From: QNYZ01 sp964577615
GTDB lineage: Bacteria; Desulfobacterota; Desulfobacteria; Desulfobacterales; QNYZ01
Direction of reading: 5' to 3'
Assembly (NCBI GenBank): GCA_964577615.1
Contig: CAZNZW010000003.1
Coordinates: 41,334-105,333 of the forward strand
DNA length: 64,000 bases
Positions within the stretch are counted from its first letter, which is position 1. Every line of letters begins with the position of its first letter. The position numbers were made by a program, and so were the translations under genes. The notes beneath the pieces are model-generated. The model saw only the letters and a list, made by a program, of their open reading frames with translations. It was not told where the DNA came from and did not search any database. This document shows, piece by piece, positions 17,381 through 25,425 of this stretch.

Positions 17381-17473
17381 TTACAGCAGTTTTGCCTTGT
17401 TCAAAACCATCAGCGCCAGACGATAGGAAACGCCAATCAGCGCCACCCAGCATAAAAGCAGAAATATATTCAT
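17381..17473 (-). CDS. CydX-like 30-residue membrane peptide
   Basis: A 31-codon frame starting at ATG 17473 with a GGAGG ribosome site at 17481-17485, 41 bases after the cydB stop and before the operon terminator. The peptide starts MNIFLLLCWVALIGVSY: one hydrophobic helix, then a basic end (LNKAKLL). Position, size and topology match the small CydX/CydS/CydH-type subunits that cap cytochrome bd oxidase and stabilise its hemes, although the sequence is not obviously that of E. coli CydX. Location should be the inner membrane beside CydA. The ribosome site and operon context make it likely to be a real gene. Confidence 0.7.
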   Translation of the reverse strand: MNIFLLLCWVALIGVSYRLALMVLNKAKLL

Positions 17474-17514
17474 TTATAAACCTCCGAAAACAAATCAGTC
17501 ATAATCAGCGTTCG

Positions 17515-18648
17515 TTAATAGCCATAGTCCATCACTTCATCTGTTGTCAGCTTTTTCCTGTCCATCAGCCACCAGACATAGGCCACATAGGCCAGCACAA
17601 ACGGGATGGCGATGGCCACATAGGTCATCACCGTCAACGTAAACGGGCTGGAGGACGCATTGAAAATCGTCAGGCTGGACTGGAGATCGGCCTTGGACGG
17701 ATAAAAAGCGGTCTGGTTGTAGGCGGGCAGCAGCAGGACGGTCAGGCCGACGAGAACGGTCCCGAGTCCACCGAACCAGATGCCGGCCGTGCTCTCGGTT
17801 CTGGCTGTTTTCAGCACCCCTGCGATAACCAGAACCAACCCGGCCAGCAGAAAAAGAAGCAGCCATGGATTGGCAAAAAGATTGGCCAGATATTTTCGCG
17901 TGACCAGGGCAATGGTTCCCTTGTCATCCACAATGCCGAAGCCTTTCATCAACAGAAGGCTGACCAGCACATATAGCAGAAACGGCAGGGAAATCAAAAA
18001 GTTGGTCATCGCGGCTTTCCGCATGCGGACCGCCATGTCCGGCACTTTGCTATAGTCGATATTGTTGATCAGATACATGGCCCCCAGGGTCCGGGCGTTG
18101 AAAACCAGAAACAGCCCCAATGACAGGTTGAACAGGCTGAATGCCGCTTCAAGGCCCCGCAGGGGATGGGTCCAGTGAACAAAGTTATAGATACTCAGCT
18201 CGAAATTGGAGCCGGTGTAAAAAGTACCGACGGCCGCGCCGATGAGCAGGATTCCCACCGATCCGTTGATAAACAGAAACAGCTCGTATCCTTTTTCACC
18301 CAGCAGATTATTCTGCTTCTTCCGATACTCGTAGCTGACTGCCTGAATAATAAAGGTAAACAGAATGAGTACCCAGACCCAGTAGGCGCCGCCAAAACTC
18401 GTTGCGTAAAATTTCGGAAACGCGGCGAAAAGCGCTCCGCCGAAAAGGACCAGCGTCGTAAATGTCAGTTCCCATTTACGTCCCAGGGAATTGATGACCA
18501 GCGTTTTTTCAGTATCTGTTCTGGCCACCTGCCACAAAAGGGTCTGGCCGCCCTGGACAAAGGTCAGGAACAGGAACAGGGCGCCGACAATCGAACAGAT
18601 GAGCCACCAGAGATGCTGCAGTGTTGCATAATCCAGATTTCCTATCAT
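17515..18648 (-). CDS. cydB: Cytochrome bd quinol oxidase subunit II
   Basis: 377 residues, about eight or nine membrane helices, no large soluble domain: the pattern of CydB, the structural partner of CydA in the inner membrane. Family features include LQHLWWLICSIVGALFLFLTFVQGGQTLLW at the N-terminus (the FxDGGxxxL-type region), WELTFTTLVLFGGALFAAFP, and the C-terminal TVMTYVAIAIPFVLAYVAYVWW helix. Its ATG (18648) comes one base after the cydA stop, with GGAGGA in the end of cydA, so the two are translationally coupled. In an anaerobe this oxidase scavenges oxygen with very high affinity and protects oxygen-sensitive enzymes. Confidence 0.95.
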   Translation of the reverse strand: MIGNLDYATLQHLWWLICSIVGALFLFLTFVQGGQTLLWQVARTDTEKTLVINSLGRKWELTFTTLVLFGGALFAAFPKFYATSFGGAYWVWVLILFTFIIQAVSYEYRKKQNNLLGEKGYELFLFINGSVGILLIGAAVGTFYTGSNFELSIYNFVHWTHPLRGLEAAFSLFNLSLGLFLVFNARTLGAMYLINNIDYSKVPDMAVRMRKAAMTNFLISLPFLLYVLVSLLLMKGFGIVDDKGTIALVTRKYLANLFANPWLLLFLLAGLVLVIAGVLKTARTESTAGIWFGGLGTVLVGLTVLLLPAYNQTAFYPSKADLQSSLTIFNASSSPFTLTVMTYVAIAIPFVLAYVAYVWWLMDRKKLTTDEVMDYGY

Positions 18649-18649
18649 T

Positions 18650-20185
18650 TTAGTTCTCCTCCGGACCGATATTGATTTGTTTGAGCATGATTCGAATCTC
18701 GGCGATCAGTAGAATGGTGAAAAGGGCAAAAAACATGAAAAATGTTGTCTGCACCGTTCCGGCCGTCAGGTTTGACCGCGCGACCGTTACCGGCAGCAGT
18801 CCCTGGATTGTCCAGGGTTGCCGGCCGACTTCCGCCACTATCCAGCCGGCTTCATGGGCAATCAGGCTGAGGAAGAACATGACGGTTCCCAGGCCGAGCA
18901 GCCATTTCTTGTCCAGCAGGACATCCTTGATGGAAAAATAGAGGAATGCCAGGCAGACGAGGGGGAACAGCGATCCCAGAATGACCATGATATGAAATGC
19001 GCTGAAGGAAAGCGCCACCGGCGGCACCGTTGCTTCCGGTTTGGGCAGGAATCCATATCCGAGAAACATTTTGTTTTGATTGAAAGCGGCCAGGGCATCG
19101 TTGGCGTCAGCCGCATTGCCCTTTTTCTTCGCCGCTTTATAGGTGGCCAGCGAGGCCAGCGCCTGTCTGCCTTTTTCTATCTTCTGCGCGGCTCCCATGA
19201 TGTTTTCTTTTTCGTTGCCGTAGACCAGGTCATTGACACCGGGGACAAAGGTGCCGAAGGACCGGCTGGTCAGCAGGGAAAGCGTGCCCGGGATCCGGAA
19301 TTCAAAGCTGAAAGGGTCCTGTTTGTCACCGACTTTTTTACCCCAGTTCGGTATGCCGAAAGCGATCAGCCCGGCATCGCGTCCTCCCTGGTAAAGCCCT
19401 TCGATGGCGGCCAGCTTCATGGGCTGGTGCCGGGCGACTTCGTAGCCGCTCTCGTCACCGGTAAAGATGACAAATCCGGAAGCCAGCAGACCAAAAACAG
19501 AGGCAACAATGATCGAGCGCTGGGCCATCTGGATATGCCGGCCCTTGAGCAGGTACCAGGACGAGATGGAGATAATAAAAAAAGATGCCAGCAGCATGGA
19601 AGAGCTGGTCGTGTGGGTGAATTTGGACACAGCCACCGGTGAAAAAACCACATCGAAAAAGCTCTGCATCTCAAACCGGGCGGTGCCGGCATTGAAGGCC
19701 TGTCCGACCGGATGCTGCATCCAGGCGTTGGCAACCAGAATCCACACAGCCGACATATTGGATCCCACGGCCACCATCCAGGTGGAAAAGAGATGAAACT
19801 TTTTGGAAACCCGGTTCCAGCCGAAAAACATGACGGCGAAAAACGTGGCCTCGAGAAAAAAAGCGATGAGCCCTTCAATGGCCAGCGGCGCACCGAAAAT
19901 ATCCCCGACCATCCAGGAATAGTTGGACCAGTTGGTGCCGAATTCAAATTCAAGAATGATGCCGGTGGCCACACCGATAGCAAAGTTGATACCGAACAGC
20001 TTCATCCAGAATCGGGTCAACCGCTTCCATTCTTCGCTGCCGGTACGCACATAAATGGAGTGGTAAAAAGCAATGATCCAGGTGATCCCAAGCGTGAGCG
20101 GCACAAAGATCCAGTGGTACAGAGCCGTCAGCGCGAACTGCGCCCGGGCCCAGTTCACCATGGACAGGTCGAAATGTTCAATCAT
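18650..20185 (-). CDS. cydA: Cytochrome bd quinol oxidase subunit I
   Basis: 511 residues from ATG 20185 (AGGAGG ribosome site). It binds the three hemes and oxidises quinol while reducing O2 to water. Visible ligands are His in ALTALYHWIFVPLTLG (heme b595/d region), Glu in IAFFLEATFFAVMFFGW, His in KFTHTTSSSML (b558), and the Met in AFHIMVILGS (b558). The GDESGYEVARHQPMKLAAIEG segment opens the quinol-binding loop. The loop is long (it continues through KVGDKQDPFSFEF and a helical GNEKENIMGAAQKIEKGRQ segment), as in the L-type oxidases. It sits between DUF4492 and cydB with one-base junctions on both sides. Confidence 0.95.
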   Translation of the reverse strand: MIEHFDLSMVNWARAQFALTALYHWIFVPLTLGITWIIAFYHSIYVRTGSEEWKRLTRFWMKLFGINFAIGVATGIILEFEFGTNWSNYSWMVGDIFGAPLAIEGLIAFFLEATFFAVMFFGWNRVSKKFHLFSTWMVAVGSNMSAVWILVANAWMQHPVGQAFNAGTARFEMQSFFDVVFSPVAVSKFTHTTSSSMLLASFFIISISSWYLLKGRHIQMAQRSIIVASVFGLLASGFVIFTGDESGYEVARHQPMKLAAIEGLYQGGRDAGLIAFGIPNWGKKVGDKQDPFSFEFRIPGTLSLLTSRSFGTFVPGVNDLVYGNEKENIMGAAQKIEKGRQALASLATYKAAKKKGNAADANDALAAFNQNKMFLGYGFLPKPEATVPPVALSFSAFHIMVILGSLFPLVCLAFLYFSIKDVLLDKKWLLGLGTVMFFLSLIAHEAGWIVAEVGRQPWTIQGLLPVTVARSNLTAGTVQTTFFMFFALFTILLIAEIRIMLKQINIGPEEN

Positions 20186-20186
20186 T

Positions 20187-20483
20187 TTATCTTTCCTCCT
20201 GTTGTACGTGGGTAGCGGGGGCAAACTGCGTTATCTGCTCCAGAACGTATGCGGCCCGCTGGTTGTCCGTTTTAAATTTTGATTCCAGAAATCCCTGAAA
20301 GAAGAACAGCTTGAGTACGGCAAAGATGATAATCAGCTTGATGATAATGACTTTCCACAACGTCTTTCCCACCGTCATGCGTCGAAATCCGTCCCGGTAA
20401 AACTGGACTATAGCGGCCACCGCCCGGGCCGGCCGGCGGGCCGGCGGTTTCAATACGATTTCTGATTGCGCGGGTCTGATCAT
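20187..20483 (-). CDS. DUF4492 small membrane protein of the cyd operon
   Basis: 98 residues. After a basic, proline-rich N-terminus the family core reads QFYRDGFRRMTVGKTLWKVI, then one membrane helix (KLIIIFAVLKLFFFQGFL). This is DUF4492, a family I know from genes beside cydAB in Bacteroidetes, Epsilonproteobacteria and Deltaproteobacteria. Its stop is separated from the cydA ATG by one base, and its own ATG directly abuts the Rrf2 stop, so the unit is tightly coupled. It presumably assists assembly or stability of the bd oxidase, but no direct function is established. Confidence 0.85.
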   Translation of the reverse strand: MIRPAQSEIVLKPPARRPARAVAAIVQFYRDGFRRMTVGKTLWKVIIIKLIIIFAVLKLFFFQGFLESKFKTDNQRAAYVLEQITQFAPATHVQQEER

Positions 20484-20933
20484 TTAATTATCTCCGTCAA
20501 TTTCATAGGCGGGAAGAATCGGTACACAGGGGCCTTCAAGCGCCAGTTGTTTAAAGGTAACCCCGGCCAGCGTATCCCGCAGCTGGTCCCGGGCCTGCAG
20601 CCATACCTGATGAACGGAGCAGCCCAGGGACATGTTGCATGAATCGGGCAGCGCGACACAATCATTGAGAAATATTTCCCCGATCATGATTTCAACCACG
20701 GCCAGCAGGGTAATTGATTTTGAATCTTTTAACAGGGCCAGGCCGCCCCGGGGCCCCTGCCGGATGTCGATCAATCCGGCCCGGGCCAGCTGCTGGGCGA
20801 TTTTGGCCAGAAAATGGGCCGGAATATCCGCCTCTCGGGCGATTTTGCTGCGCTTGACCACAACGCCCCGCCCCTGCTGGGCCAGGTAGAGAATGCATCG
20901 AATTGCGTATTCCGCCGCGCGTGTCAATCGCAT
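20484..20933 (-). CDS. Rrf2-family transcriptional regulator of the cyd operon
   Basis: 149 residues from ATG 20933, chosen because MRLTRAAEYAIRCILYLA is the canonical Rrf2 N-terminus. A winged helix (residues about 10-60, with ADIPAHFLAKIAQQLARAGLI as the recognition region) is followed by a dimerisation helix and three cysteines, C-X6-C-X5-C in NDCVALPDSCNMSLGCSV. The spacing resembles that of [Fe-S]-binding IscR/NsrR relatives, so sensing of O2, NO or iron-sulfur status is likely. It is the first gene of the cyd operon. A palindrome overlapping the operon promoter suggests autoregulation. The exact signal is inference. Confidence 0.85.
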   Translation of the reverse strand: MRLTRAAEYAIRCILYLAQQGRGVVVKRSKIAREADIPAHFLAKIAQQLARAGLIDIRQGPRGGLALLKDSKSITLLAVVEIMIGEIFLNDCVALPDSCNMSLGCSVHQVWLQARDQLRDTLAGVTFKQLALEGPCVPILPAYEIDGDN

Positions 20934-20973
20934 GGTGATTTTCCTGAATATCTGTGACCGGCTATACTGAGAC

Positions 20974-21020
20974 ATATAAGACCGTTTTTGTCCTATATAA
21001 AAGCGCCAATCCGCTGTCAA
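20974..21020 (-). promoter_or_regulatory. cyd operon promoter with overlapping Rrf2 operator candidate
   Basis: On the minus strand TTGACA (21015-21020), 17 bases, TATAGG (20992-20997). A dyad, ATATAAGAC at 20974-20982 against GTCCTATAT at 20990-20998 (8 of 9 paired, 7-base spacer), covers the -10 and the start point, exactly where a repressor would block transcription. Confidence 0.65.
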
Positions 21021-21129
21021 GATAAAAATATCGCCCGGCAACGCCGATTGGCCGTATACGCACGGACCCGGATCTTAAGCGTTAATCAAGCGCGGATGCT
21101 GCGGCTGTCCGGCGTGATAAACAGGCAAT

Positions 21130-21168
21130 AAAAAACCGGCCGTACGCCACTGAGCGTACGGCCGGTTT
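21130..21168 (-). terminator. Intrinsic terminator after the LysM/BON gene
   Basis: A perfect 15-bp stem (21133-21147 with 21154-21168), a 6-base loop, and a T-run on the minus strand (A-run 21130-21135). It lies about 45 bases past the end of the Kbp-like gene. Confidence 0.85.
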
Positions 21169-21212
21169 CGGTAATGTTTTAGCCACCCGGCATACCGGGC
21201 AGCGCTGAAAAA

Positions 21213-21644
21213 TCAGGCGTTCGGAATTCGAATTTTCTGTCCCACAAAGATTTTGTCCGGGTCTTTGATGACTTCCCGGTTGGCTTCAAAAATCTGCGTG
21301 TATTTGCTGCCGTTACCGTAAAATTTCTTTGCCACGGCCCACAGCGTATCTCCTGATTTGATTTCGTAATACTGTACTTCCGTCGACAGCGGCGGGGCGT
21401 TGACCCCCTCGCTGACCACCTTGGTAACGCCCTTGACGTTGCCGGCCATCAGAATCGCTTTTTCCAGCGCCTCGCTGCTTTTGGCCTCGCCGGAAAGGGT
21501 GACTACGCCATCGTTGAAATTAACTCCCAGACCCGAAATACCCGGATTATCCGCTTCGATATGTTCCTGTATCTTGGCTGGCGCTTCATCATCTTTGCCG
21601 AATAATTTTCTGCCGATGTTCGCTGCAAAATCAAATAACCCCAT
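21213..21644 (-). CDS. Kbp/YgaU-like BON-LysM protein
   Basis: 143 residues from ATG 21644 (GGGAGG ribosome site), almost the same length as E. coli Kbp (149). It starts MGLFDFAANIGRKLFGK, as Kbp does. Residues about 25-80 are a BON domain (ISGLGVNFNDGVVTLSGEA, then a glycine in MAGNVKGVTKV). Residues about 92-142 are a LysM module (YYEIKSGDTLWAVAKKFYG and a final IFVGQKIRIP). No signal peptide is present, so it is cytoplasmic. E. coli Kbp binds K+ and is induced under high potassium; whether this protein shares that is inferred from similarity. It is followed by its own terminator. Confidence 0.85.
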   Translation of the reverse strand: MGLFDFAANIGRKLFGKDDEAPAKIQEHIEADNPGISGLGVNFNDGVVTLSGEAKSSEALEKAILMAGNVKGVTKVVSEGVNAPPLSTEVQYYEIKSGDTLWAVAKKFYGNGSKYTQIFEANREVIKDPDKIFVGQKIRIPNA

Positions 21645-21671
21645 GGTGCACCTCCCTGAAATCAATCGTCG

Positions 21672-22214
21672 TTAAAAGAATTTACTGGCCAGACTCAATA
21701 GATCATCCGCAATTGAACCGTCATTATCCGCATCCAGAAAACTGCTCAGCAGGCCACCGACCTCCCGTTTGCTGCCACCGCCCGAAAGCGCAGCGCCCAA
21801 CCCGGACGACGCACCCTGTCGGCTCATCATGCCCATGGCCGCACTGGCCAGTACCGGCAGCATCTTTTTCAGCAGGCCGCTGCTCAATCCTGTTTCGGCC
21901 GCGGCGTGTCCGGCAATATTACGGCTGACATCCTTGCTGCCGAAAAGGTGACCCAGAATAGAATTGCCATCGTCCATCGCGCGCGAATTCGACAAGTCTT
22001 CCAGATATCCTTCATGATGTCCCTGGCCCAGCGCATTCAGCATCGATTCCAGGCCCGACCGATCGGACATATTTTTCTGCATCCCCCTCGAAATGGCGGG
22101 AAGCATATGGCGAACGGCATTTTCGGCCGTTCCCTGATCCAGATTGAAATTCCGGGCCAGCTGCCCGATGATATCTCCCCCCTGCCCAGATAAAACCGCA
22201 TCTAACAAACCCAT
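21672..22214 (-). CDS. DUF937 (YidB-like) protein
   Basis: 180 residues; ATG 22214 sits 6 bases from a GAGGAG site, better than the ATG at 22220 that touches it. The chain is helical, alanine- and glycine-rich, and matches DUF937: GLLDAVLSG, DQGTAENAVRHMLPAISRGM, AAAETGLSSGLLKKMLPVLASAAMG, and a C-terminal FLDADNDGSIADDLLSLA. That last segment resembles an EF-hand-like loop (D-x-D-x-D-G-S), as in other DUF937 proteins. No catalytic function is known. It precedes the Kbp-like gene with a gap of 27 bases, so the two probably form a stress-related operon. Confidence 0.8.
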   Translation of the reverse strand: MGLLDAVLSGQGGDIIGQLARNFNLDQGTAENAVRHMLPAISRGMQKNMSDRSGLESMLNALGQGHHEGYLEDLSNSRAMDDGNSILGHLFGSKDVSRNIAGHAAAETGLSSGLLKKMLPVLASAAMGMMSRQGASSGLGAALSGGGSKREVGGLLSSFLDADNDGSIADDLLSLASKFF

Positions 22215-22408
22215 GATCATCTCCTCTTCAGGTGCCGATATTATCAAAATCAACGTTAATGTCGCAGCAGGATCGCATATCCAGGGAAATTCGTCAAGGT
22301 TTGGTTTGGCCAGCGCCTTCCCGGCGTTTGCCCAAAACAGCCTGACATGTATCCGGGCCAGAGATGACCCCCGGAAGGGGCGGATCAAATGGTAAAAATC
22401 CCCTATTG

Positions 22409-22443
22409 AAAAAAACAGGGTTATCAAAATAATTGATAACCCT
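22409..22443 (-). terminator. Intrinsic terminator of tRNA-Val
   Basis: An 11-bp perfect stem (22417-22427 with 22433-22443), 5-base loop, and seven Ts on the minus strand (A-run 22409-22415), 10 bases beyond the tRNA CCA end. Confidence 0.85.
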
Positions 22444-22453
22444 TTAATATTTC

Positions 22454-22528
22454 TGGTAGGCACGGGGAGATTTGAACTCCCGACTTCTACCGTGTCAGGG
22501 TAGCGCTCTCCCCCTGAGCTACGTGCCT
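22454..22528 (-). tRNA. tRNA-Val (GAC)
   Basis: 75 bases including an encoded CCA. The acceptor stem is AGGCACG/CGTGCCT, the D-arm reads GCTCAGGGGGAGAGC, and the anticodon loop CTGACAC gives GAC. The T-arm is the usual GTTCAAATC. Confidence 0.95.
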
Positions 22529-22545
22529 GTACCTTTTTGTATGCT

Positions 22546-22574
22546 TCGATATCACCTGCTATTTTTCCTGTCAA
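22546..22574 (-). promoter_or_regulatory. Candidate promoter for tRNA-Val
   Basis: TTGACA (22569-22574), 17 bases, TATCGA (22546-22551) on the minus strand, 18 bases before the tRNA. The -10 is weak; read-through from pgsA is an alternative. Confidence 0.35.
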
Positions 22575-22591
22575 GAAAATCAGCAGAAAAA

Positions 22592-23149
22592 TTATTCCCC
22601 ACCGGTATCCATCTGGTTATGGAGAATTTTCAGCCCGATAAACAGGTAATGGCCACCGGAAATAATCGTCAGGCCGGCAGTCAGTATATAAAAAAAGAAT
22701 GTGGTCATCTCCGCAATCGTCACCATGGGCGCCAACAGCATCAGGCAGATTGTCAGAAGCTGCATGCAGGTGGTGGCCTTGCTCCATTTGGTGGGCGCGA
22801 TTTCAAATGGGGTCTGGGTCAGGGTAAACACGGCCAGACCCAGCAGAATCAGCACATCCCGGCTGATAACGATGACGGTCAGCCAGATGGGAATCAGGTG
22901 GAAAACCGCCAGGCCGACATAAGCGGTCGTCAGCAGCAGTTTGTCGGCCAGCGGGTCCAGATAGGCGCCCAGTTCGGTCCGCTGGTCAAAATATCGGGCC
23001 AAAAAACCGTCCAGCCCATCGGAAATGGCGGCCACGGCAAAAACCAGCAGGGCCGACAGGTACCAGCCCGCCTGGAGAAAAATGACGAAAAGCGGGGTCA
23101 GCAACATTCGGATGATGGTAATAATATTTGGGATACTGATAGTAAACAT
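22592..23149 (-). CDS. pgsA: CDP-diacylglycerol--glycerol-3-phosphate 3-phosphatidyltransferase
   Basis: 185 residues with four to five membrane helices. The CDP-alcohol phosphotransferase signature is complete: SDGLDGFLARYFDQRTELGAYLDPLADK near residues 43-70, matching DG-x2-AR-x8-G-x3-D-x3-D, whose aspartates bind the catalytic metals. The enzyme makes phosphatidylglycerol phosphate, the first committed step to phosphatidylglycerol and cardiolipin. It follows the exported unknown gene by nine bases in the leftward group with rimO and the prenyl synthase, and the tRNA-Val gene is just beyond. Confidence 0.92.
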   Translation of the reverse strand: MFTISIPNIITIIRMLLTPLFVIFLQAGWYLSALLVFAVAAISDGLDGFLARYFDQRTELGAYLDPLADKLLLTTAYVGLAVFHLIPIWLTVIVISRDVLILLGLAVFTLTQTPFEIAPTKWSKATTCMQLLTICLMLLAPMVTIAEMTTFFFYILTAGLTIISGGHYLFIGLKILHNQMDTGGE

Positions 23150-23158
23150 GGTTTATAC

Positions 23159-24391
23159 TCAGGGCAGCAGGGTTACCTGCACATGCTCGTCATCTGTTTT
23201 GGTCACGTTTATTTTAAGGGAGTTGGATTGTAACCGGTTCAGGTTTTTAACCAGCTGGTCGGCCGACCCCCGGAAAAAAACAATCAGGGTGGCCGCCGGC
23301 GGCGTCAAGGCTTCGATCTGCATCCGCGTCACGCCTGGCATGTGGGAAAACGCCTGCCGCAGCGCCACGAAGCGGCGCAGGTTATCTGTACCGGAAACCG
23401 CCACCGTAATCGGGGCCAGAGCCGATTCACCGGGGTGCCGCCGATGTGCGCTGAGCTGCCGGACAATATCTGTGGCCGCCTCATTGGCCACCAGCTGCAG
23501 AACGCTTTTCGCGCCGGCAGTATCGTCGGTATTGACCGCAACGGCCTGGGCGTGGGAGATGGCGACCTGCGCGCCACTGTTCACCTGGTACACCCGGACG
23601 GTCAGGGCCCCCTCGTAGGTTTTCAGATCGGTCACCCGGGTATTTTTCGCCAGGCGGGCCATTGCCTGCCCGGCAATGACAACATCGGCATGATAGTGCC
23701 GGCCGATATTGACCGCTTCCACGGCATTTAACGTCATCCGCTCCACCCCGTCACCCAGTGGTATCGCATGACTGGCAATCCGGTACCCCTGATCGCCCAG
23801 TGCCCGGGCCAGCGCTTTTTCAACAGCGATTTCCTTTCCGGCACCGGCATCATGCCACCAGAAACGGGATGCCGTCTCTCCAATACTTTTCTCGGCCACC
23901 AGAAAAAGTACCGCCGGCAGCGGCCGCGCCCGGACCATCAGTCCGGCCTGATCAATGGCTTCTTTGATCCGTTTCCGCAGGACCGTCACCTCGATCAGCA
24001 CCCGGTATTCCTTTTCGGCATCCTCTTCGGCCAGCACTTTGTAGCGCTGGATATACGCATTGGCCTGCCGGTCAAACAGGGCCACCATCTCTTTAAAATG
24101 CGCCACCAGCAGATCCGGCGGCATCAGCGCCACCACCGTCTGGATGACCGCCTGATTCAAGCCATTGGCGATGGCCGATTTTCGGGCCAGAACCGGATTC
24201 CGTTTGGGATTATTACCTTTGCCCAGTACCCGGACGATATTATCTGATAATTTCCGGGTCTGCCCCTGTGCCGGTGCCCCACCGGCCGGCAGCAGCATCG
24301 TGCCGATCATCGCCGCCAGAAAACCGGCCCGTACAAACGTCCGCAGCCGCCCGATCCACCAGATACCGTCCCTATTGGTTGTCGTCTTCAT
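23159..24391 (-). CDS. Exported protein of unknown function (FlgT/DUF2066-like features)
   Basis: 410 residues from ATG 24391; a TTG codon directly upstream is less likely. Residues 1-40 form a signal peptide with a short basic start and AAMIGTMLLPAGGAPAQG. The N-terminal third begins with the pattern ARKSAIANGLNQAVIQTVVALM, typical of exported proteins in which amino acids after a GRG/ARK motif form a helix on a beta-sheet (FlgT N-domain, LPP20 and DUF2066 relatives). A middle segment DVVIAGQAMARL and several TLTVRVYQVNSGAQVA-type strands follow. No enzyme motif is seen. It lies between the prenyl synthase and pgsA with short gaps, consistent with envelope biogenesis. Function unknown. Confidence 0.6.
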   Translation of the reverse strand: MKTTTNRDGIWWIGRLRTFVRAGFLAAMIGTMLLPAGGAPAQGQTRKLSDNIVRVLGKGNNPKRNPVLARKSAIANGLNQAVIQTVVALMPPDLLVAHFKEMVALFDRQANAYIQRYKVLAEEDAEKEYRVLIEVTVLRKRIKEAIDQAGLMVRARPLPAVLFLVAEKSIGETASRFWWHDAGAGKEIAVEKALARALGDQGYRIASHAIPLGDGVERMTLNAVEAVNIGRHYHADVVIAGQAMARLAKNTRVTDLKTYEGALTVRVYQVNSGAQVAISHAQAVAVNTDDTAGAKSVLQLVANEAATDIVRQLSAHRRHPGESALAPITVAVSGTDNLRRFVALRQAFSHMPGVTRMQIEALTPPAATLIVFFRGSADQLVKNLNRLQSNSLKINVTKTDDEHVQVTLLP

Positions 24392-24408
24392 CAATCAATT
24401 CCTGTGGT

Positions 24409-25425
24409 TTATTGTCTGCGAACCAGCGCGTAATCGGCAATGGCAGACAGAATATCCCGGGACTTGCCGGATCCAAATCCGGAAAGCGCTTCCTTGGCCC
24501 GGGAGATGTTTTCGGCGGCCCGGCGCCAGGTGTAGGTGATACCGCCGTATTTCTCCATCAGATCCACCAGTACCTTGAACGACCTGCGGGAAAAATCCCG
24601 GTCGGAGATAATGGCCGTCATCTGGTTGCGATCCGTTTCGGCCGCCCGGTCCAGCGCGTAAATAACCGGAAGGGTCAGTTTGCCCTCTTTTAAATCAGCC
24701 CCGATGGTTTTTCCTAAACCGGCCGTATCGGCCGTATAGTCAAGCAGATCATCGGTCATCTGAAAAGCCATGCCGAGCCAGCGGCCAAAATCGGACAGCC
24801 GTTCCACATCCCGGGAATCCGCGCCTGCCAGTAACGCCCCGACACGGCAGGCCCCCTGGAAAAGTACGGCGGTTTTGCGCCGGATAATTTCCATGTATGC
24901 CGCCTCGGTCAGCGTGGTTTGGCCCTTTTTGTCCAGCTGATCGATTTCTCCCTGGGACATCTGTTCGGTGATATCCACGATGGTGCGCACGATGTCGATA
25001 CGGTCCGTGGCGGCGGCCACGGCCAGGGCACGGGCCAGCAGGAAATCACCGGTTAAAACGGCAATTTCGTTTCCAAAGATTGTATGGGCCGCCGGTTTTC
25101 CCCGCCGCAGGGTGCCGCCGTCAATCAGATCATCATGTAAAAGCGTGGCCGCATGCAGGTATTCGAAAGCCGTGGCGCAGATGGTGGCCTGCTCGCCCTG
25201 AAATCCGCACAGCCGCGCCGACAGGATCATAAGCAGCGGCCGCAGCCGTTTACCGCCGCTGAACAAAATATGGCCGGCCACCCGGGATACCAGATCGATC
25301 CGGGGACGCAGGTGGCGGTGCAGTTGGGCCTCGACAGCTGTCAGATCGTCCGCCACGCCGGTGAGAATCTGTGTTTTCAGACGGGCGGCCGGGTCTTCAG
25401 CCAGCTCTGGGGAAATCTGATTCAT
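24409..25425 (-). CDS. Trans-polyprenyl diphosphate synthase (IspB family)
   Basis: 338 residues from ATG 25425, which overlaps the rimO 3' end by 29 bases. Both aspartate-rich motifs of trans-prenyltransferases are present: FARM in LLHDDLIDGGTLRRGKP and SARM in FQMTDDLLDYTAD. GGKRLRP (residues about 53-59) binds the isopentenyl diphosphate. Small residues before the first motif (EYLHAATLLHDD, with Ala at -5 from the FARM) indicate a long product, so it probably makes the side chain of the menaquinone pool (C35-C45). Product length cannot be fixed by eye. Quinone supply fits the cytochrome bd genes nearby. Confidence 0.88.
   Translation of the reverse strand: MNQISPELAEDPAARLKTQILTGVADDLTAVEAQLHRHLRPRIDLVSRVAGHILFSGGKRLRPLLMILSARLCGFQGEQATICATAFEYLHAATLLHDDLIDGGTLRRGKPAAHTIFGNEIAVLTGDFLLARALAVAAATDRIDIVRTIVDITEQMSQGEIDQLDKKGQTTLTEAAYMEIIRRKTAVLFQGACRVGALLAGADSRDVERLSDFGRWLGMAFQMTDDLLDYTADTAGLGKTIGADLKEGKLTLPVIYALDRAAETDRNQMTAIISDRDFSRRSFKVLVDLMEKYGGITYTWRRAAENISRAKEALSGFGSGKSRDILSAIADYALVRRQ

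Noticed and set aside
22215..22574. N-terminal extension of the DUF937 gene across the tRNA-Val region
   Set aside because: The open frame there is accidental; a ribosome site and the family start support ATG 22214, and the region contains a tRNA and its terminator.
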